Positions 35,396-46,774 of a stretch of 64,000 bases of DNA are shown here, one piece after another. A model generated the notes under the pieces. It was not told the origin of the DNA, ran no database searches, and saw only the letters and a list, made by a program, of their open reading frames with translations. The first letter of the stretch is position 1; every line of letters begins with the position of its first letter. The position numbers were made by a program, and so were the translations under genes. This DNA comes from Albifimbria verrucaria (taxonomy: Eukaryota > Ascomycota > Sordariomycetes > Hypocreales > Stachybotryaceae): NCBI GenBank assembly GCA_020081605.1, contig JAHREC010000011.1, positions 4,402,001-4,466,000 on the forward strand, in the 5' to 3' direction.

Positions 35396-35875
35396 CTCTA
35401 GTTATGAATGGAGCCGGAGATGTCAAAAATTGTAAAAGTGAGAAAGGAAGAGAAAAAATATGTGCGGGAGCAGAAAAGGTAAGGGTCTAGGAATATGGAG
35501 GTAACTCTGATCAAGCGAAGAGGCAACCAACAGACGGGCTGTTGGTACAGTGACATCCACACTGTAGACAGTTGGTCCTATGGCCGGGTATGTTACAATC
35601 TCGCTCTGTAAACGGGTTGTTGGTTGTAAAATTGGGCTTTTGCCCCCTTTTCTCTCTGAGGAGACATACGGGGCGGAAATTATGGCATGATGCATTAAAC
35701 TAACGTAAGAACATTTCATCTTCTCATCAGACCTGTACTTTACTTGCCATCCATTTTTGAGCACTGGAATTTTCGTGTTCTTCGCCTCTTGCTTTTGACA
35801 TTGTTGGAGTCCTAATAAGCATACATAAATACTAGGTTTTAAGACAATAAAATAGGGTCATCATAGCCACTGGAG

Positions 35876-36406
35876 ATGAAGCCGGCAAGCTCTCAGGAAG
35901 CACCAAGAAAAGGCATGGGTGCTCAGGACAGTGAGTTGGGTCATTTGTCTACATTCATTAATGCTAACCTTCGTCTAGAAAACCTCAAAGAGTATAATAC
36001 AGAGACGACTGAGCCTGCACAGCCTCTAAATTACTTCTCTGCCATATTTTTTTGGCCTGATATTCCCTCAATCACAACTACCCATCTTGCAACACAGAAC
36101 TATAGGGAGTGGAGAGACACTGGAGCGAGTGGACACTAATACTTTAAATTCACCAAAGTAGGGTTCAAAGGCAAGCAATGGCCCCAAATGATCATGAAAA
36201 TGTCTGAGAGTTGGGGTGGTGACAACCTAGCAAAAACCGTTCCAGGAAGTGACACATTACTAGTAATTAGAAATCATGGCTATGAACAGATAACATTACC
36301 CGCATTTTTAGGTGAAACTAAATTTGCTCAAGGTGCTAACGGGGATTGCCCGCTATCGATATCTGAGCTGGCTATCTCCGAAAGCATTGTTTTTAGAATC
36401 CGATAA
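35876..36406 (+). other. Unrecognised coding candidate (two adjacent frames)
   Basis: A frame from ATG 35876 (MKPASSQEAPRKG) runs 87 codons to a stop at 36137-36139. The same frame then continues openly to 36406 with protein-like composition (WPQMIMKMSESWGG, SDTLLVIRNHGYEQITLPAFLGE). The stop codon may be inside an intron or be a real lesion. No family is recognised. It may be a relic or a small lineage-specific gene. Upstream, 35396-35875 holds nothing obvious. Confidence 0.3.
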
Positions 36407-36627
36407 TTGTGAGCTTGGCCAGCAAGTATTGAGGCATTCCGTCTGCGGAGAGGTTCATTCTCCAGATGGGTTCATATTCTGACCCAACGATAAGATGGTC
36501 ACTGCCATTGGCAGAATAGAAAACAAAATTTCAATAACAAAAATATATAGCTAAACTTGTCGTACTCCTAGGACAATCAAGTCAACTATTGACGAACTGC
36601 AGGTTGAGTGATGTACGAAGCTTTATG

Positions 36628-38266
36628 TTATCTTCGGCTTTTGTCGAGTCTCTCTTTTACTGTAGCCATGAGGGCTTCATATGCAGAGTCATCTTTGGAA
36701 CCAGTTCCTTCTTCCGGTTCGTAACCAGTATCGTTTTCTCTATATGAGATCATCTCGCAATACTGATCAGGCCCTATGCCCATGTCGTATGAGATGTATT
36801 GCATTTGACCTCCTCGCGACCTGTGCATTCCGTTGCCGAATAAGAGCTCTCTTGAAATAGATCCTCGGTATATATCCTCGTCTAGTTCTTTACATACGTC
36901 GGATCCGGGAAATATTCGATGCAAGTTGTGAGAGAGTCGATGGCTAAGCTTATCCGTGTCATGTCCATCGTATATCGTCATTTCCTCATCCATATAATCA
37001 TAATGGGCTCGATCCGTATCCCAATCACTATAGCCCATGCAGAAAAGCCGGAGGCCTTTCATTGATTCGGCCCAGTGAGACAGAACGTGGTGCCAGCGCA
37101 GAGGGAACTCGTAATTTGAACAATGTCCATCGCGATTCAGTACTTGGCCAAGATTAGGATAGCCAGGATAACCGGATTGACTGTTCAAAGGACCTCGCTG
37201 GCGAGCTTCAAACAAGATGGGACAATCGTCAAGATATAGTTCCTCGAGGCCCCGCTTCCGTTTTCTTTACCCAGAGATGCAAACCAATCAGCCTCCCACT
37301 CATGGCTTAAAACAAAATTGCCAAGTGCTAAAATCTTCAATTGGGGTAGCTTGATGTTCCTAAGGTCTGGTTTCGGAAACCAACCCCAGTATGAGCGGTA
37401 ATAAAGTGACAGTACTTTCAAATTCTGGGCGAGGTTTGATTTCAGCCATCCAGAGGAAAGAGATTCAAAAAGCTGTATTTATACCTGCAAAAGACCGCTC
37501 GCTCTGGTGATGCGTCATCAACTTCTGTCACGACAAGAAGTTTCAGGTCTATCAGACTCGGCAGTGATATTACCTTGAGCCAGGCTTCAGAGGAGTAAAG
37601 ATTATAGTCGTAATTATCCGCCAGGTTAGAAATCGTAAGCTCCTGGAGTTGGAAGGCTTGGTCATCTGGGACACCAAGATCTTCGTCAATATATTCGAAT
37701 GGAAGTGCTTTTTCCTCGTCCTCAAAACTCCAGTTATCTGGCTCCAAAATTTGGTCAATCGTCTGCTGCCTTTGAATTGTCCACATGCCTGCGATGCAAT
37801 GACAAATAGTGTCGAGCACACGGTAGCGAAACTCGAAAGTTTCCTCAATATCATATCCCCAATCGCTAACATCTCCGCAATGCTCGCTAAACCGCAAGTG
37901 AAGATGTGCCGTGTTTTTGAAGGCACGAAGGTAGGGCAGAGCTTGCATGAATACCACTGGTAACATGTAATCTTCATTGGCGTGATACGCGAAATCAGGC
38001 CCAATCCAGGTGTCGATCGTGACCTCCCGAACCAAGTCTCTGAGTCGAGGAGATTTGGCAATGCTGACAAAACGCTGGACCGAATCCTCGATAGCTTCAA
38101 CCCTTATGGACTTGTAGATATGGTACATGGCTATCTCGTTCAGCGGAGAGGCGACAAGTCTCAGGCAGGAAAGGTTTGGCTTGGATAAATGGGAACAAAT
38201 GTGGTGCCATATTTCAGGAATTAGAGGCAGGTAGCCCAAATTCTGGCCGGGCTCGGGATTGGACAT
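36628..38266 (-). CDS. F-box protein
   Basis: Likely substrate adaptor of an SCF ubiquitin ligase. The first ATG is at 38266 (MSNPEPGQNLGYL). The F-box follows at about residues 12-55: LPLIPEIWHHICSHLSKPNL then LRLVASPLNEIAMYHIYKSI. The rest is a long, acidic, leucine-containing region (LQELTISNL, LPQLKILALGNF) resembling irregular LRR-like repeats, as in many fungal F-box proteins. Frame breaks near the T-run around 37470 (SFFESLSSGWLK restored) and near 37248 (KRGLEELYLDD restored) each need one base. Stop is at 36628-36630, giving about 540 residues. The target protein is unknown. Such F-box genes expand in accessory regions of fungi. Confidence 0.8.
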
Positions 38267-39106
38267 GATTGCACGATTTGCAGTGGTGTGAAATTTGATC
38301 AAATGATAGTTGGGTTGAAGAAACGATTGAAGGATGATAGTTATGGTCGGGATGGTTTTATGTGGGCGATCGGTGTAGGCTTTGCCCCTGTAATAAAGGC
38401 TGTAGCCTAATGGGTTTAATTGCTTTAACGGTGAGCGTGAATTGTGCTACACCTGCCTGGCCATCAAATACAACCCCTTGCCACTTTTCTGGCCAATATG
38501 GCTCCCATAATAGGGCTCACCGTCGACCTTCTATAAAAAGATAAGGTGCTTTTTCACGAAGCCTCAAGCTTGCAACAACAATGAGGTTGTGCTAGGGATA
38601 GGCTCTGGTGCAGTAACCATTTATGGAACGTCGTTTATGCGCCATGTTCCCAGTAAAGTGGGTTGCATTTATTGTCACCGAAAGTCGAACATCTCCTTCC
38701 ACTCAACGATTTAGCAGCGACAATCGCACAGCTCGATATGAAAAAACCGTTTGTTTATACCCCATGGTCACTTTCGGGTTGACCAATTAGGAGGGGCACC
38801 TTGCTATGGTTATTTTGAGCCCCGGCTGCCTACTGGCCGAGTGGTAAATCGTAACAGTTATGGTAAGAGATAACAGGAACATATCGACTCATATTGCTTA
38901 CTTGGACAAGTTCGATGATTATTAGATTTACTAGCCAACCATTGGCATTCAAAGTATTATTGGAGTTATATAGGATGCCACTGATCATTGAGTGTAGTTC
39001 TAGTCTCTAGCAGTCACTGCATCCTCCCGTCCATCCTTACCAATTCCTCTTCTGCTCAGTATTGGAAGAAAGCCTTCAGGGCAACGGACAAATGAGTCAC
39101 TATGTT
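38267..39106. other. Intergenic
   Basis: About 840 bases without recognised genes between two minus-strand genes. Confidence 0.4.
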
Positions 39107-39515
39107 TTAAGTTCCCTTGTACTTTCCATAGTCACCATATCCGCCTTTGGGGGAGGGTATTTGCCATAACTGCCATAGCCACCCTTGGGAGCAGGATACC
39201 CATCCTTAGGAGGGGATAGCCACCCTTGGGAGCGGGATAACCATCCTTGGGAGGCGGATAACCCCCTTTGGAGCAGGATAGCCACCCTTGGGGAGGGTAT
39301 TTGCCGTAGGATCCATAACCACCCTTTGGAGGAGGGTATTTGCCGTAGTCGCCGTAGCCACGTTTTTCAGAGTCCGGAACCGCAATGGGTTGAGCTTCAG
39401 GTTCGGGAAGTGGAGCTGGAGCTGCAACTGCTTCAGCCTCAGGGTTGGGATTGGGTGCTGGGGCCGCAAGCACCGCGGGGAGGACCGCAAGAACCGCAAG
39501 CAAGTTGAGTCTCAT
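39107..39515 (-). CDS. Small secreted Tyr/Gly/Pro/Lys repeat protein, candidate processed peptide precursor
   Basis: From ATG 39515 it encodes a signal peptide (MRLNLLAVLAVLPAVLA), an acidic Pro/Ala/Glu propeptide (residues 18-50) ending in Glu-Lys-Arg, a Kex2 site at 51-52, and then only repeats. The units are GYGDYGKYPPPK, GGYGSYGKYPPPK and shorter GGYPAPK or DGYPPPK types, finishing near TAA 39107-39109. Long YGKY units flank a block of short GGYP units, so the array is nearly mirror-symmetric. Frames must shift near 39148, 39215, 39265 and 39292, all in C- or G-runs. No further Lys-Arg sites lie between units, unlike typical dikaritin precursors. A TTTAAATA element about 110 bases upstream may be its TATA box. 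It could be a RiPP-like precursor or a tyrosine-rich wall or adhesive protein. Confidence 0.75.
39110..39362 (-). repeat. Imperfect tandem repeats encoding GGYPAPK / YGKYPPPK units
   Basis: Degenerate 21-base units (and longer 36-39-base units at both ends) are visible in the DNA, for example repeated CCAAGGATGG and CCCAAGGGTGG cores. Runs of C and G within the units make the exact unit count and frame uncertain in this sequence. Confidence 0.75.
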
Positions 39516-40734
39516 TATGAATTTATTCGAGTTGTTGATTGGTGGTGAGAAAGTGCTTTGTTCTAGCAATGAAAGACTGGAGATAGGTTTTTGGAGCTGG
39601 GTGTTCAGCCGGCCATTGTGCCTCTATTTAAACCATCCAATCCATCAAACTGCGATGATGTCGTTTGCCCCAGCTGATCAATCAGTACTGGGCATTCCTA
39701 GGCTCGCATTGATCGGCATGTAGTTCAGCTTCCCGCGCGTTCTTTTGATGCATTATTTGCACTATCATCGGCGTGATCGTGCGCCTCGCTTCGTGACTGA
39801 CCGCATGGCTGGAGTCATATCCGTGCCTAGTGTGTTTTCTTGGAAGTGCACTAAGTATTTCGTGGCTTATAGTCATGTTCGAAAACGCCGGATGCGGAAG
39901 TCTTGATGTGCATCAGAGTTCAGGTAGAATAGCGCTGGTGTTTTCCTTAGCTGGTCTAGGAATGTTTGAGGCGCCGCTTCAGTATGATATCACACCCAGG
40001 AACAAGACTCAATTGTTTGGACAGATTGTATCGTGATTGCATTGTTTGCTGAATGAGCACGCAATCTGCCGAGCTGGTGAGGTTTTAATTCATGCATTAT
40101 GCCAGCCCAAGCACACCATCCAAACAAAAGTGCAATATTATCAGCTTCATTTTCAGCTGAGCAATAGTGTCTCCTCTTGGATCTTCTCGGTTCATGAGCT
40201 GGCTTTGGAGCTACGAATCAATGATCGAGACCGAGCTCGTATTCAATCCAGGCCGAGGAAAATTGATTTGAGTTTGCCAAGGGTGTTGGCGAGATGCACA
40301 GACAAGCTACCCTTTCCTCGGGGAGTATGGATTGTCAATTGGGACACTACTGCTGACAAGCAGTTTTATGGCGCGAAAAGAAGGATCGCGTGATGGAAAC
40401 TTGTTTGGCTTGTATCCAATGCTGGCTCTACCGGAGCACGGGCTCCTCCGCACGACAAGCTTCACACCATATGCTACACCATTGGTGATGGCTTTCTCCC
40501 AAGCCTACGATTCAAAAGTAAACACGAGATCACAAGCTTCAAACCCACAAAGTCTTTCATAATAGCGGATTCAAAAAGTGAGTTATGTCAATGGTCTGGA
40601 ATGAAGGATCCAACAAGGTCTTCTTACCTTAACCTTACGAATCCCAACGGCGCTTCCATCGTGAGCTGACATAAGAGACTCCTTCTTCGGCTCAGACACT
40701 TGCTGCAGCTGAGGCAGAAGTAATAACTGAGAGT
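39516..40734. promoter_or_regulatory. Divergent intergenic region between repeat precursor and UstYa-like gene
   Basis: About 1.2 kb separate the two divergent start codons, so both promoters must lie here. A TTTAAATA box (39625-39632, minus strand) serves the repeat gene. Frames at 40037-40393 and 40332-40562 show no domain and were not accepted. No obvious palindromic operator was seen. Confidence 0.4.
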
Positions 40735-41849
40735 ATGGACAAAGAAGAAAACTTGCGCGACCCATTGGTGAGAAACCAGGAGGGGTCTGAAGAAGATGTT
40801 GAGCCAGCGACACCAACATGGGACCAAGTCAAGAATACAAACAAGTCACGGTCGAATAGTTGGTTGAGACGTGGTGCTATGGCAGCCGCATTTTGTGCCG
40901 TGAGCATCACATCGTTGTATATTGGTACACGCATCAATGTCGGGCAGCCGCTTGATGCACAATGTTCAAAGCATACCTCTCAATGGTGTATGTGAGTCTC
41001 ACTACCTTGGGATGCGGATGCACTGACAAATACTATAGCACCCTTACTGCGAGATGTCGGGATTCAATATGCACCGCGTCCTTTCGATGGCTCTTTCATG
41101 GAGGAAAACATCTTTAGGAAGAATGGGTCACCGGAGGTTGATGCTGCGTGGGAGGCATTGGGGGTTGATTGTGAGTGCTAAACTTGGAATCTGAGACTGC
41201 CGAACTGACTCGATTAAGATCGAGCTGGGGTCATCTCGAAAGAGGATGGCCTAAGGAGTGGACTCGACGATTCCTTCGTTCAACGGGCAGAGAAGTATGG
41301 TGACGGATTCTTTGTCAATGTTGAAGGGCTTCATCACCTGCATTGCTTGGTAAGACAAGCGGGAATTCGCTGTGTTATTGGGGCTAATACATGAGTAGAA
41401 CTTGGTCCGCAAGGCGTTGTACTTCAATTACGACTATTATAAAGAGATGGGGATGCACGCCTTTAAAAACGAGGAGCACATACTAAGGCTCCATGTTAGT
41501 AAGTTTGTCCCCGATTCCTCTGTGTTGCATCTCGTTTTGGTATTCTGCCATGTAAATATATAACTAATCGTGGGAAGCTCATTGCCTGGACACGGTTCGC
41601 CAGGTCCTCATGTGCAACGTCGACACGGGCATGCTAGGCCAGGTCTGGGTTTACCCCAACGAGCCAATTGCCTTTCCAGATTTTAACACGAGGCATACAT
41701 GCAAAAACTATGAGAATGTTAGGGAATGGGCCGAGAAGCTGCAGGTAGGTGGTATAAAAGTGTGACAAGACAAGGACTAATTCTGTTGCAAGGCACCACC
41801 AACGAATGAGACTCCGGAAGATTACCTGGCCCCTCCAAAAGGGAGGTGA
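40735..41849 (+). CDS. UstYa-like oxidase (DUF3328 family)
   Basis: Membrane-anchored oxidase family that cyclises or cross-links peptides in fungal ribosomal peptide pathways (ustiloxin, phomopsin, asperipin type). Six exons fit exactly: 40735-40987, 41039-41170, 41219-41349, 41399-41498, 41578-41744 and 41793-41849. They give 279 residues with no frame error. An N-terminal cytosolic segment precedes one TM helix (about residues 48-66, AAFCAVSITSLYIGTRI). Then come SPLLRDVGIQY and the two family-defining HxxHC motifs: HHLHC (around 41331-41346) and HVTHC, split by intron 4, followed by LDTVRQVLMC. These His/Cys are the proposed metal/active site. It is divergent to a secreted Tyr-rich repeat precursor 1.2 kb away. 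Family members also act in non-peptide clusters, so the substrate is inference. Confidence 0.9.
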
Positions 41850-42788
41850 AGCCAGAAGTACCGTGAGGATGAGGAAGGAGGAGCCTTAGTGAGGCTGTAC
41901 CAAGATGTAGGATTGCGGATTTCATGTACTATGATTGGCATTGATCAATGGGATAGAAGGGAGACAGTCATTGAACAGGGAAGACAACATGATGATTGAT
42001 GGAACAATTGCAACAGGAAAAAATCGGGCGAGAAGGATCAAGCAAAGCAAGCTTAAAATATAAGTGTGGTGCTGGTGATACCCGATCTCGGATGCTGTCA
42101 AGAGAGGCTGATCAGAAGTTGGGTGAGATGTGATGTTGCAGTTGAGTCACAAGGTTGCAATCAGTAGGGGTACGATGCATGGGGTGAGAATCAGAATACA
42201 TGATTTGTGTGTAGATCAAAATGGGAAACAAGGCAAGGAACGGGATCATATGAGGGAATGAATGGCATGGGTACGGAAGATGCCAAATTTGCTATGTTCG
42301 CAAGTAGATATTAGGATTGTTATGTTTGCTGGGGCAGGGAAGTTGTTGTGGTGTTTATGTTTGCTTGTAGATACTATGGTATCGCGACTAGGATAGAGGT
42401 AGGCAGATTGGTGCAAGTAATGGATAGAGTAGATGGTGGCCCAGCCAGCAACATCTCGGCTGGTCGGTGTTTCTAAAATTCCGGCGTCGAAAATTGGTGG
42501 GATAGAGGCTCCGATGTAGGTCGGTAGGCAGGTACTTGCTGCAAGGTACTTTTTGGCCTGGGAGTCAATCGATATTGGCTGGATTGGCTGGCCGACCAGG
42601 GTTACAGTACCAGATGGCGGGGTTGCTGCCCTCCTACCTCATTGGATTTCTGTGACTCGAAGCATTTTCTCGTGAGTCAAATCGCAACCCGAAAAAAATT
42701 ATATAATTCTTGGGCTCAGACTAACCGGTCCTCATACTCGCCGTAGTCTCCCATCCTTATATCACCCAATCTTCACTGCGATTCCACC
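41850..42788. other. Intergenic
   Basis: About 940 bases holding the UstYa-like 3' end and the promoter of the lysyl-tRNA synthetase gene. No gene recognised. Confidence 0.4.
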
Positions 42789-45067
42789 ATGGCGGACAAC
42801 CAACCCGATCAGGCCGCCGCCGCCGTCGCTGCCACCAACGAGATCGTTACTGCGACTGGCAAGCTTCATCTTGATGAGGTGACGGGCGAGCTCATCTCCA
42901 AGAGCGAGTTCAAGCGTCGCCAGAAGCAGCGCGAGAAGGAGGCTGCCAAGGTCGAGAAGGCCGCCTCCAAGCCCCAGCCTGAGGCTGGCGCTGGCCCCAA
43001 GAAGACCAGTGCTGAGGCTGCCGAGAAGGACCTGACTCCCAACCAGGTGAGCCATCAGCACCATAAATCTATGCACCCAATATGACCATGTCTAACCGCA
43101 TTATCATTCAGTACTTTGAGATTCGATCGGCGACCGTCAACAAGCTCCATGTCCAGGGCAAGGCCTACCCTCACAAGGTACGATCCTCGACCGATTCCGG
43201 TTCCCGTTTGCCAAAATACTAACGGCACGTGCAGTACAATGTCGACTACGATATCCGCAAGTTCGCCGATGAGTTCAAGCACCTCAAGAACGGCGAGTCC
43301 GACAAGTCAAGAGTTGTCCAGCTCGCTGGCCGTGTCTACGTCAAGCGTTCCGCCGGTAGCAAGCTTTTCTTCTACGACATCCGCTCCGAGGTACGTGGGA
43401 CATCCCCAACTTGTCAAATGGGTCACTAACACCCATCTACAGGGCGTCAGACTGCAGGTTCTTGCGCAAGCCGACAACCTTGAGGAGGGCTCCACTCCTT
43501 TTGACGAGCAGCACGTCAACCTGCGACGAGGAGACATCATCGGTACTGATCACAACTCGTCCTCTGTCGCGACCCTGCCCTAACCCAATCATAGGTATCC
43601 GTGGCTTCCCAGCCGAACCAACCCCAAGAACAAGCAAGGCTCCGGCGATGACTACTCTGGAGAGCTCTCCATTGCCGCCATCGAGGTCACTCTCCTGTCA
43701 CCCTGTCTTCACCAGGTACGCCCACGCAGCCCCTCCTGTTGCCCCTCCTCAAGTCCGGGACTGACCCAGCTAGATCCCCGACGACCACTATGGCTTCAAG
43801 AACTCTGAGCAGCGATTCCGCCAGCGATACCTCGATCTCATGATGAACGACAAGGCCCGTGATATCTTCATCACTCGTGCCAAGGTCGACTCCTACATCC
43901 GTCGCTGGTTCGACGAGCGCGACTTCATCTCCGTTCAGACCCCCATGCTCAACGCCATTGCTGGTGGTGCCACCGCCAAGCCTTTCATCACCCACCACAA
44001 CGACCTCAACATGGACATGTACCTGCGTGTCGCCCCAGAGCTGTACCTCAAGATGCTGGTCGTCGGTGGCCTCAACCGTGTGTACGAGATGGGACGTCAG
44101 TTCCGTAACGAGAGCATGGACTTGACCCACAACCCTGGTATGTGTTGCAACCGTTTCTTCTTACTTTTCTCCTGCTAACAGATACACAGAGTTCACCACT
44201 CTTGAGTTCTATATGGCCTACGCCGATGTCTACGACCTCATGGACATGACCGAGGAGCTCGTCTCTGGCCTTGTCAAGCACATCCACGGCTCCTACAAGA
44301 CCAAGTACCACACTGTCAAGGGTGAGGAGTACGAGGTCAACTGGGAGGCTCCCTGGCGACGTATCGACATGATCACCACCCTGGAGGAGATTCTGGGCGA
44401 GAAGTTCCCTCCCTCCGAGCAGCTCCACACCGACGAGACTGGCGACTTCCTCAAGAGGATGCTGAAGAAGTCTGGCGTCGAGTGCAACCCTCCTCTGACC
44501 AACGCCCGTATGCTCGACGCTCTTGTCGGCGAGTATCTCGAGTCGCAATGCGTAAGTTGGCCCTCTTGAAATAAAGAAACCAGTCACTAACCTGAAGCCA
44601 GATTAACCCCACATTCATCACTGGTTAGTTTACGTTTCCCAGTTCGAGATTATCAGCTTGGAGTACTAACGTGCCTAGGTCACCCCTGATGATGTCTCCC
44701 TTGCCAAGGCTTCGCGTACTTCGCCTGGTCTCTGCGAGCGTTTCGAGGCTTTCGTCTGCAAGAAGGAAATTGTCAACGCGTAAGTAATTAGATCTTATTG
44801 ATGCAAACTGTCCGCTTACACCTCCATAGTTACACCGAGTTGAACGTCGCCGCTGAGCAGCGCTTGCGATTCGAGGAGCAGGCCCACCAGAAGGCCCAGG
44901 GTGACGACGAGGCCCAGATGGTTGATGAGACTTTCTGCCGTGCTCTTGAGCACGCGCTGCCACCCACCGGTGGCTGGGGCATGGGTATTGACCGCATGAT
45001 TATGTTCCTGACCGACAACTACAGCATCAGAGAGGTGCTGGCTTTCCCCACCATGAAGCCAGAGTAA
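42789..45067 (+). CDS. KRS1: Cytosolic lysyl-tRNA synthetase
   Basis: Class II aminoacyl-tRNA synthetase that charges tRNA-Lys; essential. The start ATG 42789 has a perfect CACCATGG context. Order: a Lys/Glu-rich N-terminal extension, an OB-fold anticodon-binding domain ([24 protein letters not shown]), then the catalytic core with motif 1 ([20 protein letters not shown]), motif 2 ([15 protein letters not shown], then [14 protein letters not shown]) and motif 3 ([12 protein letters not shown]). Eight or so short introns fit. Three one-base gaps break it: near 43611 (GFPGRTNPK expected), in the C-run 44683-44686 (GHP..MMSP) and near 44703 (LAKASR). Since this gene should be single-copy and essential, these are best read as sequence errors, and they calibrate the breaks elsewhere. 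Ends MKPE-stop at 45065-45067. Confidence 0.93.
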
Positions 45068-45300
45068 ATGATTAAAAAGGGCGATTTGATGACGCAAAGC
45101 ACCACAAAGGTGCTGATGGCAATGAAATAAGGCAGCCAAGGATTGGCGGAGCCATACGACTGGAACTCGGATGTGAAGAAAAGGGTATCTTGCAATTCTG
45201 AAGTTCTAGATCTAGATAGTGATATGGATACGGATACTCATCCCAAACCAACGCCTTGCAATGCACATTGAGTCATGGTAATCATGGAAGCAGCCATGGC
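45068..45300. other. Short tail-to-tail spacer
   Basis: About 230 bases between the convergent lysyl-tRNA synthetase and BUD23-type genes; nothing recognised. Confidence 0.4.
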
Positions 45301-46209
45301 TTAGAACGCAGGTCGTCGCTTGCGTCCGGTGTACTTGGACGTGGCCTTGACAACCTTGCCCTTGCGCTCCATTTGCTCCTTCTTCTTGACGATCCATGCC
45401 TTGCTACCCTTGGACATGTTGGTGTTGGCCACCTTGAGCTTCTTGCGCATATCCACCACGTCGACGCCGTCCATACCGTCGACGACGCCGGTGATGTCGC
45501 CAGTGCCCTCCACAGCGCTGCCACCAACAGTCAACACGAGATACAGCTTCACGTTCTTGGTGCCCGGGTCGTCCTCGAGCAAACCAGCACCGAAGCCAGC
45601 CTTGACGGCAGCCTGGGTGATCATGTTACGCTGCTGGTCGTTCTTGGGGTAGAACTGACAGACGGCACGGCCACCGCGCTTGAGTGAAGCGTACAAGCCG
45701 TTGAAAAAGCGTGTCAGTCGACCAGTTGGGGAGGTATCACTCGTCTCGGCGCTGCAGAGCCACTGGATGGCAGAGATGCTGACGGCGGCATCGAATGAGC
45801 CCGCACGGAATGGCACGCCCTGACCGATGTCGGCGAGAAGCAGGTCGCCCTCAACGTCGCGCTGGAGGGCAATGTCGAGCATGGAGGGGAGACGTCCATG
45901 CCGATCCAGGTATGAGGGCCGCCCTCTTCGGGGTCGACTGAGGAGAGGATTTCTCCAGACAGACCGCTGCCGCAGCCGATATCGAGGATGAGCGAAGGCG
46001 TCTTGAGGTCGAGCAGCTCAAGGGCACGGCGGGTCATAGACGCCTGAATATTCTGGATTCGGGAACTGGTGGTGTACTTGCGAGCCTCGATGTCGTCGTA
46101 GTGCACGTCGGCAGCGCTGTGCTGAGATTTAGAACGGCGTCCATTGGAGGAGCAGGGCGGGGGTGAAGTTGTCGCGGAGTACTTACAGGGTATCTTCAGG
46201 GCGCGACAT
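45301..46209 (-). CDS. BUD23: 18S rRNA (guanine-N7) methyltransferase, BUD23/WBSCR22 family
   Basis: Nuclear methyltransferase that makes m7G in 18S rRNA during 40S subunit maturation. The first exon, from ATG 46209, reads MSRPEDTL. After an intron (GTAAGT donor) it continues AADVHYDDIEARKY. SAM motif I is LILDIGCGSGLSGEIL, followed by WIGMDVSPSMLDIAL. AVSISAIQWLC and the Lys/Arg-rich C-terminal tail (KGSKAWIVKKKEQMERKGK...KYTGRKRR) are typical of the family. One frame break in the G-run 45886-45889 is repaired by one base (DVSPSMLD). Length is about 280 residues, as expected. Recognition is by the whole-length pattern from memory of the family. Confidence 0.9.
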
Positions 46210-46774
46210 TTTGAAGAATTGTGGGTTTATTTGACTTTGGAAGGATTATTTCTTCTCCCAAGAGGGATAATAGGTCAGAGATGGTTCCGATTGTCGTCGT
46301 ATATGCAAATTGACACCACGCCGGTTGATCTTCTCATGAAGCGGTGGTGTTGCTGGTGGGTTGGACAATTTTTGTGTGGGGAACCTTATCGATAAGAGGC
46401 TTCCTTTTGGGTTGAGCTGGGTTTGGACGGATTTAAGTGCCTTGGCTGAGGTCTTACAGCTACTAGAGAGCTAGCCTCAATCATTCCAGTTGATTCATGA
46501 CACTTCACAATTCGAAATTAAAGCATATAGACTCCCAATACTTACTTGGATATATCATTCATATAAAAATCGTCATTTTCGCCGCGAACGTAGCCTCTCC
46601 TACCCCTGCCTCCTTGTATATGCTGCATCCGGAAATGGCCCGGAGCAGGAGAACCAAGCTCCCGCAGAACGGGTCCCTCTGCACCGTGTCCTCAAAGCTT
46701 GCGAAACTTGAACCTTTATCACCTCCCAAATTTGCATCGTATTGTCTCCTCCCCAAGACACCACGACCGCAACA
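46210..46774. other. Divergent promoter region
   Basis: About 565 bases between BUD23 and the SVP26-type gene, which are transcribed away from each other. No gene recognised; presumably both promoters. Confidence 0.4.

Noticed and set aside
43687..44587. Long minus-strand frames within the lysyl-tRNA synthetase region
   Set aside because: Shadows caused by GC-rich codon use in the synthetase; no domain of their own.
45256..45687. Open plus-strand frame rich in Leu/His/Val
   Set aside because: Antisense to BUD23, whose protein matches along its length.
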